64,000 bases of DNA from Syngnathus acus (lineage: Eukaryota > Chordata > Actinopteri > Syngnathiformes > Syngnathidae), in NCBI RefSeq assembly GCF_901709675.1, contig NC_051093.1, forward strand, positions 4,423,053 to 4,487,052, read 5' to 3'. Made by a program: the position numbers and the translations under genes. The notes beneath the pieces are model-generated. The model did not search any database. It was not told where the DNA came from and saw only the letters and a list, made by a program, of their open reading frames with translations. Below are positions 23,301 through 34,564 of the stretch, in pieces (position 1 is the stretch's first letter; each line of letters starts with the position of its first letter).

Positions 23301-26300
23301 AAGAACAATTGAAGGAGAATTAAAAACAAGTGGAACATTTGAAGTTCAGGATTTTTGCGTGGAGTTACCGCTTCAAGGTTCTCTGCGTCTTTGAATGCAT
23401 CGCAGTCTAACTCTGATGACAAAGAAGGTTTATTCAATAAATAGTCCAGAACCGGATGCTGGAGTGAAGGAACAAAAACTACCTGTGCAACGAGCGGCTT
23501 TATTTTTATAATTGGTGAAGCCGGTGTGGCACGTGCAGTAAGAGCCGCTGGCTCCAATGTGGCACGTTCCATTTCCGCAGTGGTTCGTCTCATCAACTGA
23601 ACATACGGCTGGAGAAAATAGAAAGGGAATGTCAACATTTTGGGATAAACAATTGAATCCTAGTTAGGAGACGGTACGTAATACACCAGCGTATCCATTA
23701 TTTTGTGACATCTTTATGAGATTTTTTTTTCATATAAAATAGGTGTCATGGCTCAATAAAGGTTGTCCGGTGCAACATTTGTCGCAACACACTGCAGTCA
23801 CATGACGTTGCTGACCTTCACATGGCTCCTGAGGTACATTGCCAGACTTGGTTGCAAAGCCGGCTTTGCAGACACAGTTATAACTGCCAACCGTGTTGAT
23901 GCACGTCGCATTAGGCCCGCAGAAATTTTCCTCGAGACACTCATTCACATCTACACAGTGTACGGACAAACATCATCAATCTATAAACAGGAAAGATGTC
24001 GGCATTGCAAATTGGGCATCTCACCGTCGCAGTCAGAATTAACATTGGCGACGAATCCCTGATTACAACCACAACGGTACATTGGGTCGGTGTTGATACA
24101 AGGTCGCGATCCACAAATGTCTTCGTTTTCCAAACATTCATTTATATCTGTGAGAAAAAAAGGAATAATTTGAAACAAACTGCAAAACGAATCTGAAATG
24201 AATCTGGATTGTTGAGGAAATGATTTACCGCGACATGTTAAAGTTGACGGAATGGTAAAATTTGTTGTCTTTATATCGGTTTGATAACCATCATCGCACG
24301 TGCAGTAGAAGCTGCCATCGGTGTTGTAACAGTGCGCGTGGTTTCCGCATGGATTCGTGTGGTCAGGGTAGTCCTCATCCACCTCACACTCGTCTACATC
24401 TTTGGGGAAACATGGGTGAATGAATAAAAATTTCAAATAAATCATTGTTTCTGTAGCAATGCAAGGACTCAGTAGTTGCTGGGCAGATTTTGAACGGGGC
24501 ACAATAATTTCGGCCCCAAAGGCCAATTAAAATATATATATTAATATGATATACAAAATGTAGGACATTTTAGAATAAATCATGTCAAAAATTTTGAAGC
24601 AATCTATTCAGTAAGCACTAATTAAGTGTTGGTCAATTGTTGCTAGGCAGAATTCATGAGGCACAAATATTTTTGTGTAAATGCAAATAAAAAAACTGTA
24701 GACTAAACAATTGCAAAAATCCAGACGAATATATAATTATGTTTGCCAATTGTTGCTAAGGAGACTTTGTGGGCTGAAACAACCCTTTTTTTCTGTGGTT
24801 ATTTAATAAATAGAAAACAATGTTCATACCATTGCATTCACCTTTCACCCAATAAAATCCCTGGGGGCACGAGGACTCTGACAGCGCCAAGATGGACGAC
24901 AGACACAGAGCTGAAAGGGAAAAGGTGAGAAATTGCTGTCATCCTCCATTTCATCACCTCTTCACAGGCATCTTAAAGTGGCGCCCACGCTTCATCTTTT
25001 CGCCGTTCGCTCAATCAATCCATAAACGCACCCACGGAGGTGTCAAATGATACGCTTGACATGGATTAGTGTGCCAGACTCTTTGTCAAAAGGCAAATGC
25101 CCTCATTTCTCCTCCCTCATTTCCTCAGATTGTTCCCATATACGCCGCGCACACTATCACTCATTGGGGAGGCCGCGCAGTACTTCCTAAGGGCGAGGAA
25201 ACCTCGGCTGGCACTGCAGCTGTAAAAAGAATATATATATATATAAAAGTTACATCATCTCAAAACACACAATCAGTCCTCTGTGGTTGTCTAAAAGTTG
25301 GGCTGCTTCCAAAAAAAAAAGTTAGGTTTGTTTTCAGGCGGATTCTGCATGCCATGAGGTCATAGTATATAATTATTCTTTTTTTAAGAAAAGCAGAACA
25401 GAGAACCCTGTTGTGTAGATGAGATAACGAGTTTTTGGGATGGAAAGCAGAGTCACACCTCCTCCCACTTCCCTTTAGTTTGCTTTGCCGTTTCGTAAGA
25501 CTTGAACTACCGGTGGCCTTCGTGCGTGGAGTTTACGTGGTGCCCTCCTACATTCGAGAAAAATAATATGACTAATAAGTGTAAATTATCTATAAATGTG
25601 ACTGCGGGCGTGAATGCTTATTTTTCTTGATACAGACATTCATTTTTTCTTTTTTTTTTTCTTTTTTGGGACCAATCATATGAAACACCTGCCTTTGTTA
25701 CATCGGTGTCAAACCCAAGGCCCGGGGGGCCAGATACGGCCCGCCACATCTTTTTATGTGGCCCGCAAAGACAAATTGTGCATTGACTTTATGTGTCAAT
25801 ACTAAAATTACAAATTGTATTCACTTTTAAAAAATAGAGATATTGCTAGCCATTTGTATTACCACTCATTTTTTAACAGTTTTTACTAATCTCTGATTTC
25901 AAAATTAGTCATTCATCAGTTTCTTGAGTAGCCTATACTACTAGAAGTTGACAGTCACAATGACCCTCTGAAGGTTAGTTTGACACTTCTGCTTTATTAA
26001 ATCACTACAGCTGAAATTAAAAAAAGCTATGTTTGAGTGAATTCGGTTTTGTAGAACTTCTTATCAAAGCCCGAGCAGGATGAAGGTGAACAATCTTCCT
26101 CACACAGACATCTTGTAGAATGTCTTGAAAAAGAAAATTGGAAGCGGTTACAAGCGGGTTTTACATGGCTTGTTAAAAAGGGGAGTTTTCCGGACCGCTG
26201 TTCAGTATAAAAAGCACCGGCGTGGGATGAGAGGATGAAGTTGTCGCCAAGAAGATTCTGTATGGGCTTGCAATAAAGCTAGCAGACAATATAAAAGGTG

Positions 26301-26739
26301 TATTATGTGTCAATTCTATTTTCCTACTTGTCTTCTATATCATCTATTTTGAATAATGACTAGGAAATACAGTTTTTTTTTCACTGCAGCATCCATGTGT
26401 CCCAACACTATTGTCCGTCTAGAATTTAAAAGGACCCGTCTCATTATGAGGGAGTAAAACCAGATTATTTCGCTTAGCCAATCATTAAGAAAAGCAATGA
26501 TCATCACGATAAACACACAATGAAAGATAAAAAACAAATATAATTGTCGGGGTTATAATCTGTTGAATTCCCCAAATTGTAATAATGGATTTGCCAGCAA
26601 ATTAATGAAATTCCCCCCCAAAGACATTAACAATCTAATTTAAAATGTTTATAGCGCACTTGGTTAAAAGCAGACAATTTTCCATGGGAGAAAATAATTT
26701 TGACTCACCCAGAAGCAGAAGTTTCCACCGCCCTTCCAT
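20333..26739 (-). CDS. adgre5: Adhesion G-protein-coupled receptor E5-like (CD97 family)
   Basis: Nineteen exons: complement(join(20333..20356, 20715..20807, 20884..21052, 21127..21218, 21315..21375, 21438..21655, 21811..22005, 22102..22260, 22330..22520, 22593..22715, 22798..22951, 23190..23294, 23369..23412, 23483..23608, 23816..23950, 24025..24147, 24229..24399, 24830..24910, 26709..26739)), 764 aa, all phases consistent. Residues 1-21 are a signal peptide (MEGRWKLLLLALCLSS). Three calcium-binding EGF modules start DVDECE (38), DINECL (95) and DVNECL (136); a fourth EGF at 181-222 lacks the calcium signature. A GAIN domain follows, with a GPS containing CVFWNTSQGSW and CSCNHLSTF; self-cleavage is expected between L468 and S469. 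Seven membrane segments span about 482-725. The tail KKSYSEFSSFPSRQ and final GESHI resemble CD97 and form a class I PDZ ligand. CD97 acts in leukocyte adhesion and binds CD55 in mammals; the fish ligand is unknown. Another ADGRE paralogue is possible. Confidence 0.9.
21697..21745 (+). mobile_element. Short LINE reverse-transcriptase fragment in an adgre5 intron
   Basis: On the plus strand, 21702-21740 reads FGVPQGSISRPL, matching the GVPQGSILGPLLF motif. It lies in the 155-bp intron between two transmembrane exons and is antisense to the receptor. Only a few tens of bases are recognisable. Confidence 0.5.
24911..26708 (-). other. First intron of adgre5
   Basis: At about 1.8 kb this is the longest intron of the gene. 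It separates the signal-peptide exon from the rest. It contains the hAT-like element at 25701-25991, a CAG-flanked AT repeat near 25230, and T-rich tracts. First introns of this kind often hold regulatory sites, but none is clear. Confidence 0.6.
25701..25991. mobile_element. Non-autonomous hAT-like element with target-site duplication
   Basis: The 291-bp segment begins CATCGGTGTCAAACCC and ends AGTTTGACACTTCTG, imperfect terminal inverted repeats sharing TGTCAAAC. It is flanked by CTTTGTTA (25693-25700) and CTTTATTA (25992-25999), an 8-bp duplication with one mismatch, the size hAT transposases make. The interior has the GGCCCGGGGGGCCAGAT and CCCGCCACATC strings seen in dispersed copies in fish. 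It encodes no transposase. Confidence 0.65.
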
Positions 26740-28139
26740 GGTGACCAGAGAAAAACAATCTTAGCTTCTCTTGTCTTTGCTGAGAAGCAACTTCTGACAT
26801 AAAAGCTTGTGAGGGAGTACTTGTGTGCCCATGTGTGGGAGGGGTGAGAAAACAGGGTGTGTGATGCATCAAGTTTTTTTGTGTGTGTTTGTGCATATCA
26901 CCGTGTCAACCTCTCACTTCCTTCTACATGATAATATTCTGTTCAGGAGGCAGTTGGGGGAGGTCATGATCTGTTTGGACTCTGCGACCTATCATTGTTT
27001 CATGTGACCCCCAATATGAAGTTTCGCCCTCCCGCTGGTTATTACAGAGACACAGTTTAACTATGGCGATGACATATAAATGGCTTCTGTCTCTGATTGA
27101 GACGGAGGGAGACAATGAAACAATGGCGCCTGATGTTGAACTTCCTTTCTTCTATTTTCCTAACATTTTCTCATTTGGATTCTTCCTGGAGTATTTCTTA
27201 ATCAAAATGTACAGAACCAGAAGACAAAAATTACAGAGAGGTGACTTGACTGCCCAGATTTCATAATATTTCTAGATTCTGTCAATGGGCTCCTCAATTC
27301 TGCCTAGCAACTGTTTTTATTTTTTTATTTTTTTAGAGAAAACAAATATACAAAAAAACACACTAGACGGCGTCTTTTCTGTGACAAGGCCACTCGTAGT
27401 TCACGACTCCACGTCCGCACGCTAACACGCCGAGTTGGTAGGTCATTTTAGGCGTGAGATTGATAGACAGCTGTTCTCCAGGGGGTCCGGGTGGTAGGGG
27501 TTAGCTTGAAATGTTACTGACACAAACATGGCCTTAAAAAATGAGACTTGGTGAGCTGTCAGAATTACAGGAAGAATGTTTTCTCCAGATTTGAAAAATG
27601 ACAAGCACACAAAAGCGATTGTGTACATTTTTGACACAAGCAAACATTGCTTAATGTTGCTGATATTTGGAAATTAATTCTGGATGTTTATTGCGGCTTT
27701 TACGTTGGATCTCATCAGATTGTACAGCTGCACCCAAACAAGCATTCAAGGGCTTATCCTGTTATCTCACCACCTTCTTCCTGCACGCGCATACAGAGAG
27801 ATGGAGCGCTTACAACATTTTGGACTGCTTTGTGTCGGTTGTGCCTCGTTTTGGAGTTCTCAAACAATGAGGAGGGACCTCTGTGCAAGTCCAGCTGTCT
27901 CAACAACTTCCTGACAAACACAGGGCAGAAAAGGGCTCAGGATGGAGACTGAATGTTCTCTCGGCTGCGTTTATTTTCAGACTGGCTACGTCGAAATTAT
28001 TTTGCAATTGTCACCAGAAGAGAAATTATTAGTTCTTCATACCACCATGTGTCAAACATCTATCCATCTTGCAAACAACTCAGCTTTAAAGGCAAACTTT
28101 AGTCATTATTATTTTGTAATTACAATGAAGTGATACTTC
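26740..28139. other. Upstream of adgre5; intergenic
   Basis: About 26740-26800 should hold the adgre5 5' UTR and promoter. No clear promoter motif stands out. A coding-like minus-strand fragment at 27363-27470 is listed separately. No other exon was recognised. Confidence 0.4.
27363..27470 (-). pseudogene. Coding-like fragment, possible terminal exon or remnant
   Basis: After a pyrimidine-rich stretch ending ACAG on the minus strand, 35 codons read open to TAG at 27365-27363, including LSINLTPKMTYQLGV and VVNYEWPCHRKDAV. The composition looks like real protein, perhaps the last strands of a beta-sandwich domain. No partner exons were found upstream and the frame closes at a TAA just before the acceptor. 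It may be the last exon of a lost or unrecognised gene. Family unknown. Confidence 0.25.
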
Positions 28140-28202
28140 CGGTTTTATTGTGAAAGGTATGTCTGTTCTATTTCCGGTGTTTATCTATTGCGGTCGGACA
28201 AC
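28140..28202 (+). promoter_or_regulatory. Candidate promoter and first exon of a small spliced gene
   Basis: ACTTCCGG lies at about 28135-28142 and TTTCCGG at 28171-28177, two ETS cores close together, followed by a strong donor ACAAC|GTAAGT at 28202/28203. This resembles the TATA-less start of small housekeeping genes. No transcript evidence is available. Confidence 0.3.
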
Positions 28203-28649
28203 GTAAGTCGCCACAACTTTTGCTAGGTTATCATTTAGCTTCGTTTTAAGGAATTATCATTTCAGCGTTATTAAGTTTCATCGTGTCATAATATTCCTGG
28301 CATATTTTGTGTCAACATTCATCTTGTACGTAAACTTTATCTGGTTGACATTTTGTGTTTTGATTGGACACACCTGGGTAAGAACGGTTTATTTCGTCCT
28401 TTTCACCCCAACATAAGTTCTTAAGATAATGGTAGAAAAGATAGATAAGAAAGAAATTAAATACACAAATGTTGACTTAAATAGTTCCAGGATCTTTCTC
28501 TGGGGATTCTCTTGTCTCCATTTATTGAAGAGGAGTCCAGAAGTAAGTAGGCCAGCCTCATATGGAAACCTTCTCATTTTTGTTTAGTCTGTTTAATCGT
28601 TCATGTCCTGTTTGAATCAGAGTAATAAGCATTTTTTCTGCTTGTCTAG

Positions 28650-28706
28650 CTCCCATAAAGCAAAGCACCTGGCTTGAGTACACTCACCTATCAACAACAG
28701 CATCTG
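28650..28706 (+). ncRNA. Candidate non-coding 5' exon of the small gene
   Basis: Bounded by TTGTCTAG and CATCTG|GTAAGT. One frame is open but closes when joined to the next exon, so if transcribed it is probably untranslated. Confidence 0.2.
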
Positions 28707-29708
28707 GTAAGTTCCTGGGAAGCGGTTAACATTTTGGCTGCAGCTATCAAAGAATAGTCTGACTAATTAAAAAATAAAATAAAATGAAAAAGCATTTCAA
28801 AGCAAAATGTGCTTGTGAGGTGCAGGTATTATTTTGTCCTCTTGCAGTCCCCATTTCACGTTCTAAACTGTAGTGTTTTTTTTTAGGGTTAGTTATTATT
28901 ATTTTTTTTTATCAGACAGTTGGGTTGGAACCAAAAAAAATAGGCAATTCATGGGAATGATTCATTTTTGGAGTCACAGTGACCCTTCAAGCCAAACACG
29001 TCAGTCTTGGAATAGAACGAACGCTTTGTGCTAACTTGATACAATATGTGCAAAATGACATTTGCCTTTTTTTGTCAGGAATAAATTGTCCTTGCAGAGC
29101 ACAGCCTGGAGACTGTGCTGATTAAGTCTGTCCGCTCTTACACATACTGAAATAGATTTGGAGTGTATTGTTGCACTTTATAAGATGTTGAGTTTTGGTT
29201 TATTGACCTCCTCGGTCCACTGTTCACAGAGGAAATGACTAGGCTTATTGTCACACTTAGAATTCAAGAGGCTAACTTTGAATAAGCATAAGTTATGTAA
29301 CTATCCTAATTTGTTTTTTTGTAAAAATCATTTTCGCTTCATCTTATGCTGTCTGACAGGTTGTTACTTATATTTGGAAAAGTTTACACAATCCAGCCTT
29401 GTCGTGCATGACCTTTATGTATTTTTCGAAAATAAGTAACATTCTTTTATATTTAGTTCTTTTGTGACTGTACACGATGTAAAAATTAATGTCGATAAAT
29501 AATTGAAAACAATCATACAGTTTACCATTACAGTTACTTTTAAGTGGATTTATAGATGTTATATGATGTGTATCGAATGCACCATTTTTTGTATAATTTA
29601 TCTTTTTAATCTAATTGATTACCTTTATACTTAAATGCACAATATAACATTTATAAAATACATTAATACGTTTTTTTTTACCGTTACAGCACCTGCTAGT
29701 GGACAAGT

Positions 29709-30239
29709 ATGGTTCTACATCTTCTGAGAATTCTGACATCCAAACTTGGTCAGTTGGTTACCCTCTCAATTGTTTTAATTTACGCACTTATTCTCTTCTG
29801 CTGCATACTATAATTGCACACTTAATATATGGCTACAATGTTTTTTTTTCCAGACCAACAGCATTTTCCAGCCTTGTTTAGGCACATTTCGTATTCACCC
29901 GTGTGTGAATTATTGTTGGCAGGTCATCTTAAAAGGAGTCTGTAGTGTATTTCCAGCACGGAGGGGGAAAAATATATTCTCATCAGGTGCAATGTGGAAC
30001 AACAAGCTGGAAATTAAGGTCGAAGCACCAACTCAGCAAATTCAGTAAGTTGTTATTTTTTTTTTACATTTTGTATAAAACTCCTCAAAATGCTGACCCA
30101 AACATTCTGAACACGATGTACTGGTCCACATGCACCATAAGCCAGGAGGCGGCTTAAGGCAAAATGATGGAATATGTTTTATGTTTGCAGAAATAACATA
30201 GTTGCATTGCATTGGTCTCCCCGCGTCTCTCTGGAGTAG
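29709..30239 (+). CDS. Candidate small protein of 48 aa, spliced (hypothetical)
   Basis: Three exons join in frame: 29709..29748 (within exon 29690-29748), 29987..30044 and 30191..30239. They use GT-AG sites with compatible phases 1 and 2, two donors of which are weak (GTCAGT) or strong (GTAAGT). The product starts MVLHLLRILTSKLGAMWN, continues KLEIKVEAPTQQIQ and ends WSPRVSLE. An ATTAAA at 30279-30284 follows the stop by 40 bases. A likely non-coding exon lies at 28650-28706 and an ETS-type promoter near 28140-28202. The N-terminus is hydrophobic and basic, as in mitochondrial targeting peptides, but this is only inference. I do not recognise the protein. The same structure could be a long non-coding RNA, or chance. 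Confidence 0.3.
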
Positions 30240-30968
30240 ACTTTTTAAAGCATGCTACATTTGGACATGCTGGATTCAATTAAAAGATTGGACATGGTGG
30301 ATGAATGCATGGAGCTTATTCATGTCGTCATAAATAACAGTGCTCAGGAAGAAGAACAAGACGTCATTACTTGCTCTGTATGAGTGTTTAATCGGCAATT
30401 TCTAGAAAAATACACCAATAATGACATGTCAGCATATATTGCGAGATGTCACCAAATGCTGATAGGGATACTTAATCATAACATTGCCTTTGAAAATGTT
30501 GTCTCCTGCGAGTATCAATGTGTAGTATCGGAGCATTTGTACAGTACTGAATATTGATGCAGTGCTTAACTTCTGTTTTTGCAATTAAAAATTCGATAGA
30601 ATATTACTTACAGCATTGCCAGCACACAGATGTTAGGATGGCCTCGAAACAGATGATTAGTTTCCATAATTTCCTGTGCAAGCAGGATCGTGTTCGACTT
30701 TAGAGGTATTAAAAAAAGAATATAGCAGCAAGTGGGTGCCATGTTGGATGGAATGCAACACGGATCCATAGTCACGCCTGGGATTGGGTGTGGAGTGTAA
30801 AATCTCCCCTAACCAAACTTTTTACATGACTTGCTTCTATTGAGTCCCCGCGGTGCTCAAAAGGCTCTGTGAGGAGAAAGTGTGAAAGTTCTGCTCTGCC
30901 GGAGCTTTCATCCACACGGAGAACTTCTCCTCGCCTTAGGCCGTAGGGCCAAAGCACCCCACGCACAC

Positions 30969-30997
30969 GCGCACACACACACACACACACACACACA
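30969..30997. repeat. AC dinucleotide microsatellite
   Basis: About 14 consecutive CA units, preceded by an interrupted GCGCAC portion. Confidence 0.9.
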
Positions 30998-31482
30998 TCA
31001 CCTGCCATGACTGAGGAATGGAGGAACCAAAAAGCCAGCCTGACTGCTTTGTAGAGCCCTTAAATGCAAAGCAGGCTGGCTGAGCAGAAGGTGGCCAGCA
31101 GGAGACCTACCTTGGCAAATGCTATTCCAATTTCAATTTTATTGTCAAAAAGATATACACGGGTACTCCTTTAATAAGTTTGAATACAGCACCATTGCAG
31201 TGGTTGCAAAGTCAGCTCATATTTATAGAATCATTAATAGTCATTTCTGAAGGCCAAATCCAAGCAAGTTTCTATTTTAAAAATACATATCTTACTGCAT
31301 GTCATATATTAATTTCTTCAGATGATTTCATTAGGGGTTTCTCGAATGTAAAATTATATTAAGTCAAGTCAAAAATGTTCTTTGCAGTAATATGTTGTAG
31401 TTAGTCTAAAATAGTCTAAATACGGTATTCTGATGAATATTGTGTTTGTGGAATATGAATGAAGCAATTTTTATTCATCTCA

Positions 31483-31560
31483 GGGGCGGCCATTTTGTGA
31501 TTTGCTGTTGACTGAAAATGACAGGACTCAGATTGCCAACGTCACAGGACCACACAAAAA
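31483..31560 (+). repeat. Fragment resembling a dispersed fish repeat (GGGGCGGCCATTTTG)
   Basis: GGGGCGGCCATTTTGTGA followed by TTTGCTGTTGACTGAAAATG recalls a repeat found dispersed in many fish genomes. The identification is from memory of similar strings; no copy number can be given. It is followed by an AAAACAG|GTGAGC pair that looks like a splice donor but has no coding support. Confidence 0.3.
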
Positions 31561-34030
31561 ACAGGTGAGCCATGCTTAGTCATAAAATACTACATGCTAC
31601 ATTAACACCACTTTGGTGGCATTACGATCAATTTAAAAAGGTTTCAGAATATTTGTTTCCTCTAATATGCAATAACCGAATTAACACCCAATGTTTGAAA
31701 GTCTCATGTTCTACTCGAACCACATCATTGTTCAATGAATACATGAACTTTTGAAAAATAGACACTGCAGTTCTTGTTTCAACTTCTGCTAGTGTTCCTA
31801 ATATTGTGACCGGCGACTGTAATCCATTTATTAGCCTTGCCGTAACGATCCCTACTCGAGCAGTCCCGACCCGAACGCCGGATCCGTGTAATGTGCAACT
31901 TGCAAGTTTACAGCGATGCATTAAATATGCGCAAATATTTCACGATGTGCTGTTTACTAACGAGCCCTTCGGGCTATTAGCTGGATTAATCCAATAAAAT
32001 GTATGAGTCGTAAGATCGACGTGATTAATCGTCTGAAGGATGGACTATAAACGAGATTATTTATATTCTTGCTATCTATTGATTTTTAGATTAACTACAA
32101 AAATGAGGGCATAAAACACGACAAATTGATAGCCGTAATGTTTTTTTGTTACTGTACACATTTTGTTTTGAACTCAATATTTGAAGACGCCGCAAAGCGC
32201 CAACGGCGCCATTGCTCCCACATGGCAGTGCGATGATCCCCCCGCGCTTAATGTGGATTTCCAGAAAGCCCATTTGTCTAAAAGTCAGACCCTCTGGACC
32301 CGTTCAACACCACTAAGTTAATAATCACAGACTGATGTACTTCATATTGTTTTGAAAGACACTTGAAATTGATTGCCGTCATTTGTAAGCGTGTACAGAA
32401 TAAACGTTATGCGGGCGTGATTCGGTTTGGAGGCGCATAATCGTCGCACGGCTGCCGGGATGAATGAAAGCTCTTTGGCTCGATATCTTTGGGGTCGTTA
32501 TTTTGCAATTATTTAGCATTATTTTACATACATTTCTCAGCTGTGCATTCAACTGTGCTCATACTTGGGGTCATTTGGTGAAAAGGTTCTGCTGACGAAC
32601 AAAGTTTGCGTGCATTTTAGCCACTGAGAAGTTGCTTGTTGGTAAAAGTTTGAGGTTTTTGAGTTTATATTTAGATTTTTTTTCCATTCGTTTTTAGAGC
32701 AAGTTTGTTAGTTTTCAATTACTTTTAGTTTTAGCTTTATTTTTATGTATATCTGGAGGATTTGTCAAGTACAAGGTAAGAAAAATTGTTAATTAAGTTG
32801 TTGGATGGATAAATACATCATTTCCAAGTGCTTTGTGTGGCCTGTTGTTGGTGTTTTCCACCAGCAGGATGCACTGTAGTCCCTTCACACATCAAATCCG
32901 GAACTATCAAGCAGCCTTTTCTAGTTGCACCAAGGGAGGAGGAGGTGGGGGGCTATTTGTGTGAGTGCAAGATGGAGAAAATGAATACCATTCTTCACCT
33001 AAATGAATATCTGCACTCAAATTAGAGTTTGGAGAAATGATGGAGATTATCTTGTTGCCTAATGCTTAATTGAAGTCATCTTCTAATTAGCTCAGCGGCT
33101 ATTATTGTCATCCCACTTGCCAACAATTCCACATTCCGAAATCTTTGGCAATCCAATTTTTATTTTGCCCCTAGAAAGACACTTAAAAGCGGCTGCGTCG
33201 GGAGGAATTTCAATCCGTGTCCTCTTGTCGCGGCTTCACTCACCGTGACCCCTTTTTTATTTTTACGCAGCTGAACATTCATTTAGCTTAGAGCTAAATC
33301 TCGGAATTAATGTCTTGTCAATTTTTCTTTCCCTCCAGCTCCCCTCCTCCCTCATTACGTACTATCTTAGTCTTAGTCGTATTACCTTTTTTCACAAGGC
33401 TAAATTAAGTTCACTTGGCCCAAGCTGCAGCACATAATTCGGCTGGAGGAATAACAGAATAAATTTTGGGTGCTAAAACTGCCTCAGCGACCACAATTGT
33501 GACATTATAGCAGCACAAGTCTGTGATAGGCTTAAATGAATTAGACAGAAAAAGAGAATAGGCTGTCAAAAAAGAACTCCAACGGTGGACAATCCATCTT
33601 AATACAAATTCACATGAAAATAAAAAACAGCTTTTTTTTTTTCTACAAAAGGAATAGCTCACCCTGCTCATTTTTTTTTGCTCTCAGTTGAGCTTGAATC
33701 CGTCAATTTTTTTTTTATAGCAGTGAATAGTCTCTTGAAGAACCAAGGCTTAACAGACAGCTGTTGGAGGGCCATTTTGTTTTCCCTCGTCCGCTTTTTT
33801 TTCTCGATTTTCTTGCTTTGAAGAGAAGACACTTGTAGGCCATTTTGATTCAGTGTTTGACTGTTTCCTTCACGATCATAAGTCCCCCAATCTTTGAAAG
33901 TAAATGAGTTGCTTATTTGGCAAACTGCTGCAGTCATAAAACTGGAATTAACTGCACAGCTCGCTAGCTCACTACAGCGGAAGCACTAAATTACAAAACA
34001 ATATATATATATTAAAAAAAAAAAGCATTT

Positions 34031-34064
34031 GGACAGGGGTGTGTAGACTTATTATAATCAGTGT
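34031..34064 (+). repeat. 3' end fragment of the GGGGTGTGTAGAC dispersed repeat
   Basis: GGACAGGGGTGTGTAGAC followed by TTATTATAATCAGTG. It matches the 3' end of the element at 9545-9672 and a sister fragment at 46742-46774. Confidence 0.45.
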
Positions 34065-34145
34065 AAATAGCCATCTGATGATAGTAACGTCATTATGAGA
34101 CCTTTGACCTCCCCTACGCCAAAGTTAACCTCTATAACTCCGTCA

Positions 34146-34560
34146 GGCACCATTACACAGCTTTCCCCTCCACTCTTTTTTTTTTTTTTTCTCTTCTCCC
34201 CGCCCTTCCACCTCTCCTTTGAATTATTGAGCCTTTTTCTCTCAAGGAGAGCGGGAGAGCGTTTCCCCTCGTCACACGAGTGCGGCGCCGTCAAAGCCGC
34301 TTCACCGCTCCTTCACCCATGTCCGCGGCCACCTCAACGTCGCCTCGTGACATTGACGGAACCGCTCGCACGTCCCTCGCTCGCCGTCTCGCTTGCTCCC
34401 TCTCAATCTTATTCTAAGCCTCCCCCCCTCCCCACCCGCAACCCCGCTAACCCTTTTTGTTTTAATCTCCCCCGCTTGCCCGTGCAGTCTCAATCTTTTT
34501 TTTTTTTCCCCCCCCTCCTTTCATTTCGCCACGTCCTCCTTCCCCGGCTCTGTTTCTCTG
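34146..34560 (+). repeat. Polypyrimidine-rich tract
   Basis: Over 400 bases the plus strand is dominated by C and T, with T runs of 10-16 and CCCCTCC-type strings. Open frames here are low-complexity artefacts. Such tracts can form triplex structures. Confidence 0.6.
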
Positions 34561-34564
34561 TAAT

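Larger units (their letters stand above)
30300..33990. other. Intergenic, no coding exon seen
   Basis: Contains an AC microsatellite at 30969-30997 and a repeat-like fragment at 31483-31560. A TTTTAG-rich stretch near 32690-32740 looks derived from a retroelement. A GC-richer patch lies around 31840-31890. No splice-supported coding region was found. Confidence 0.45.
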
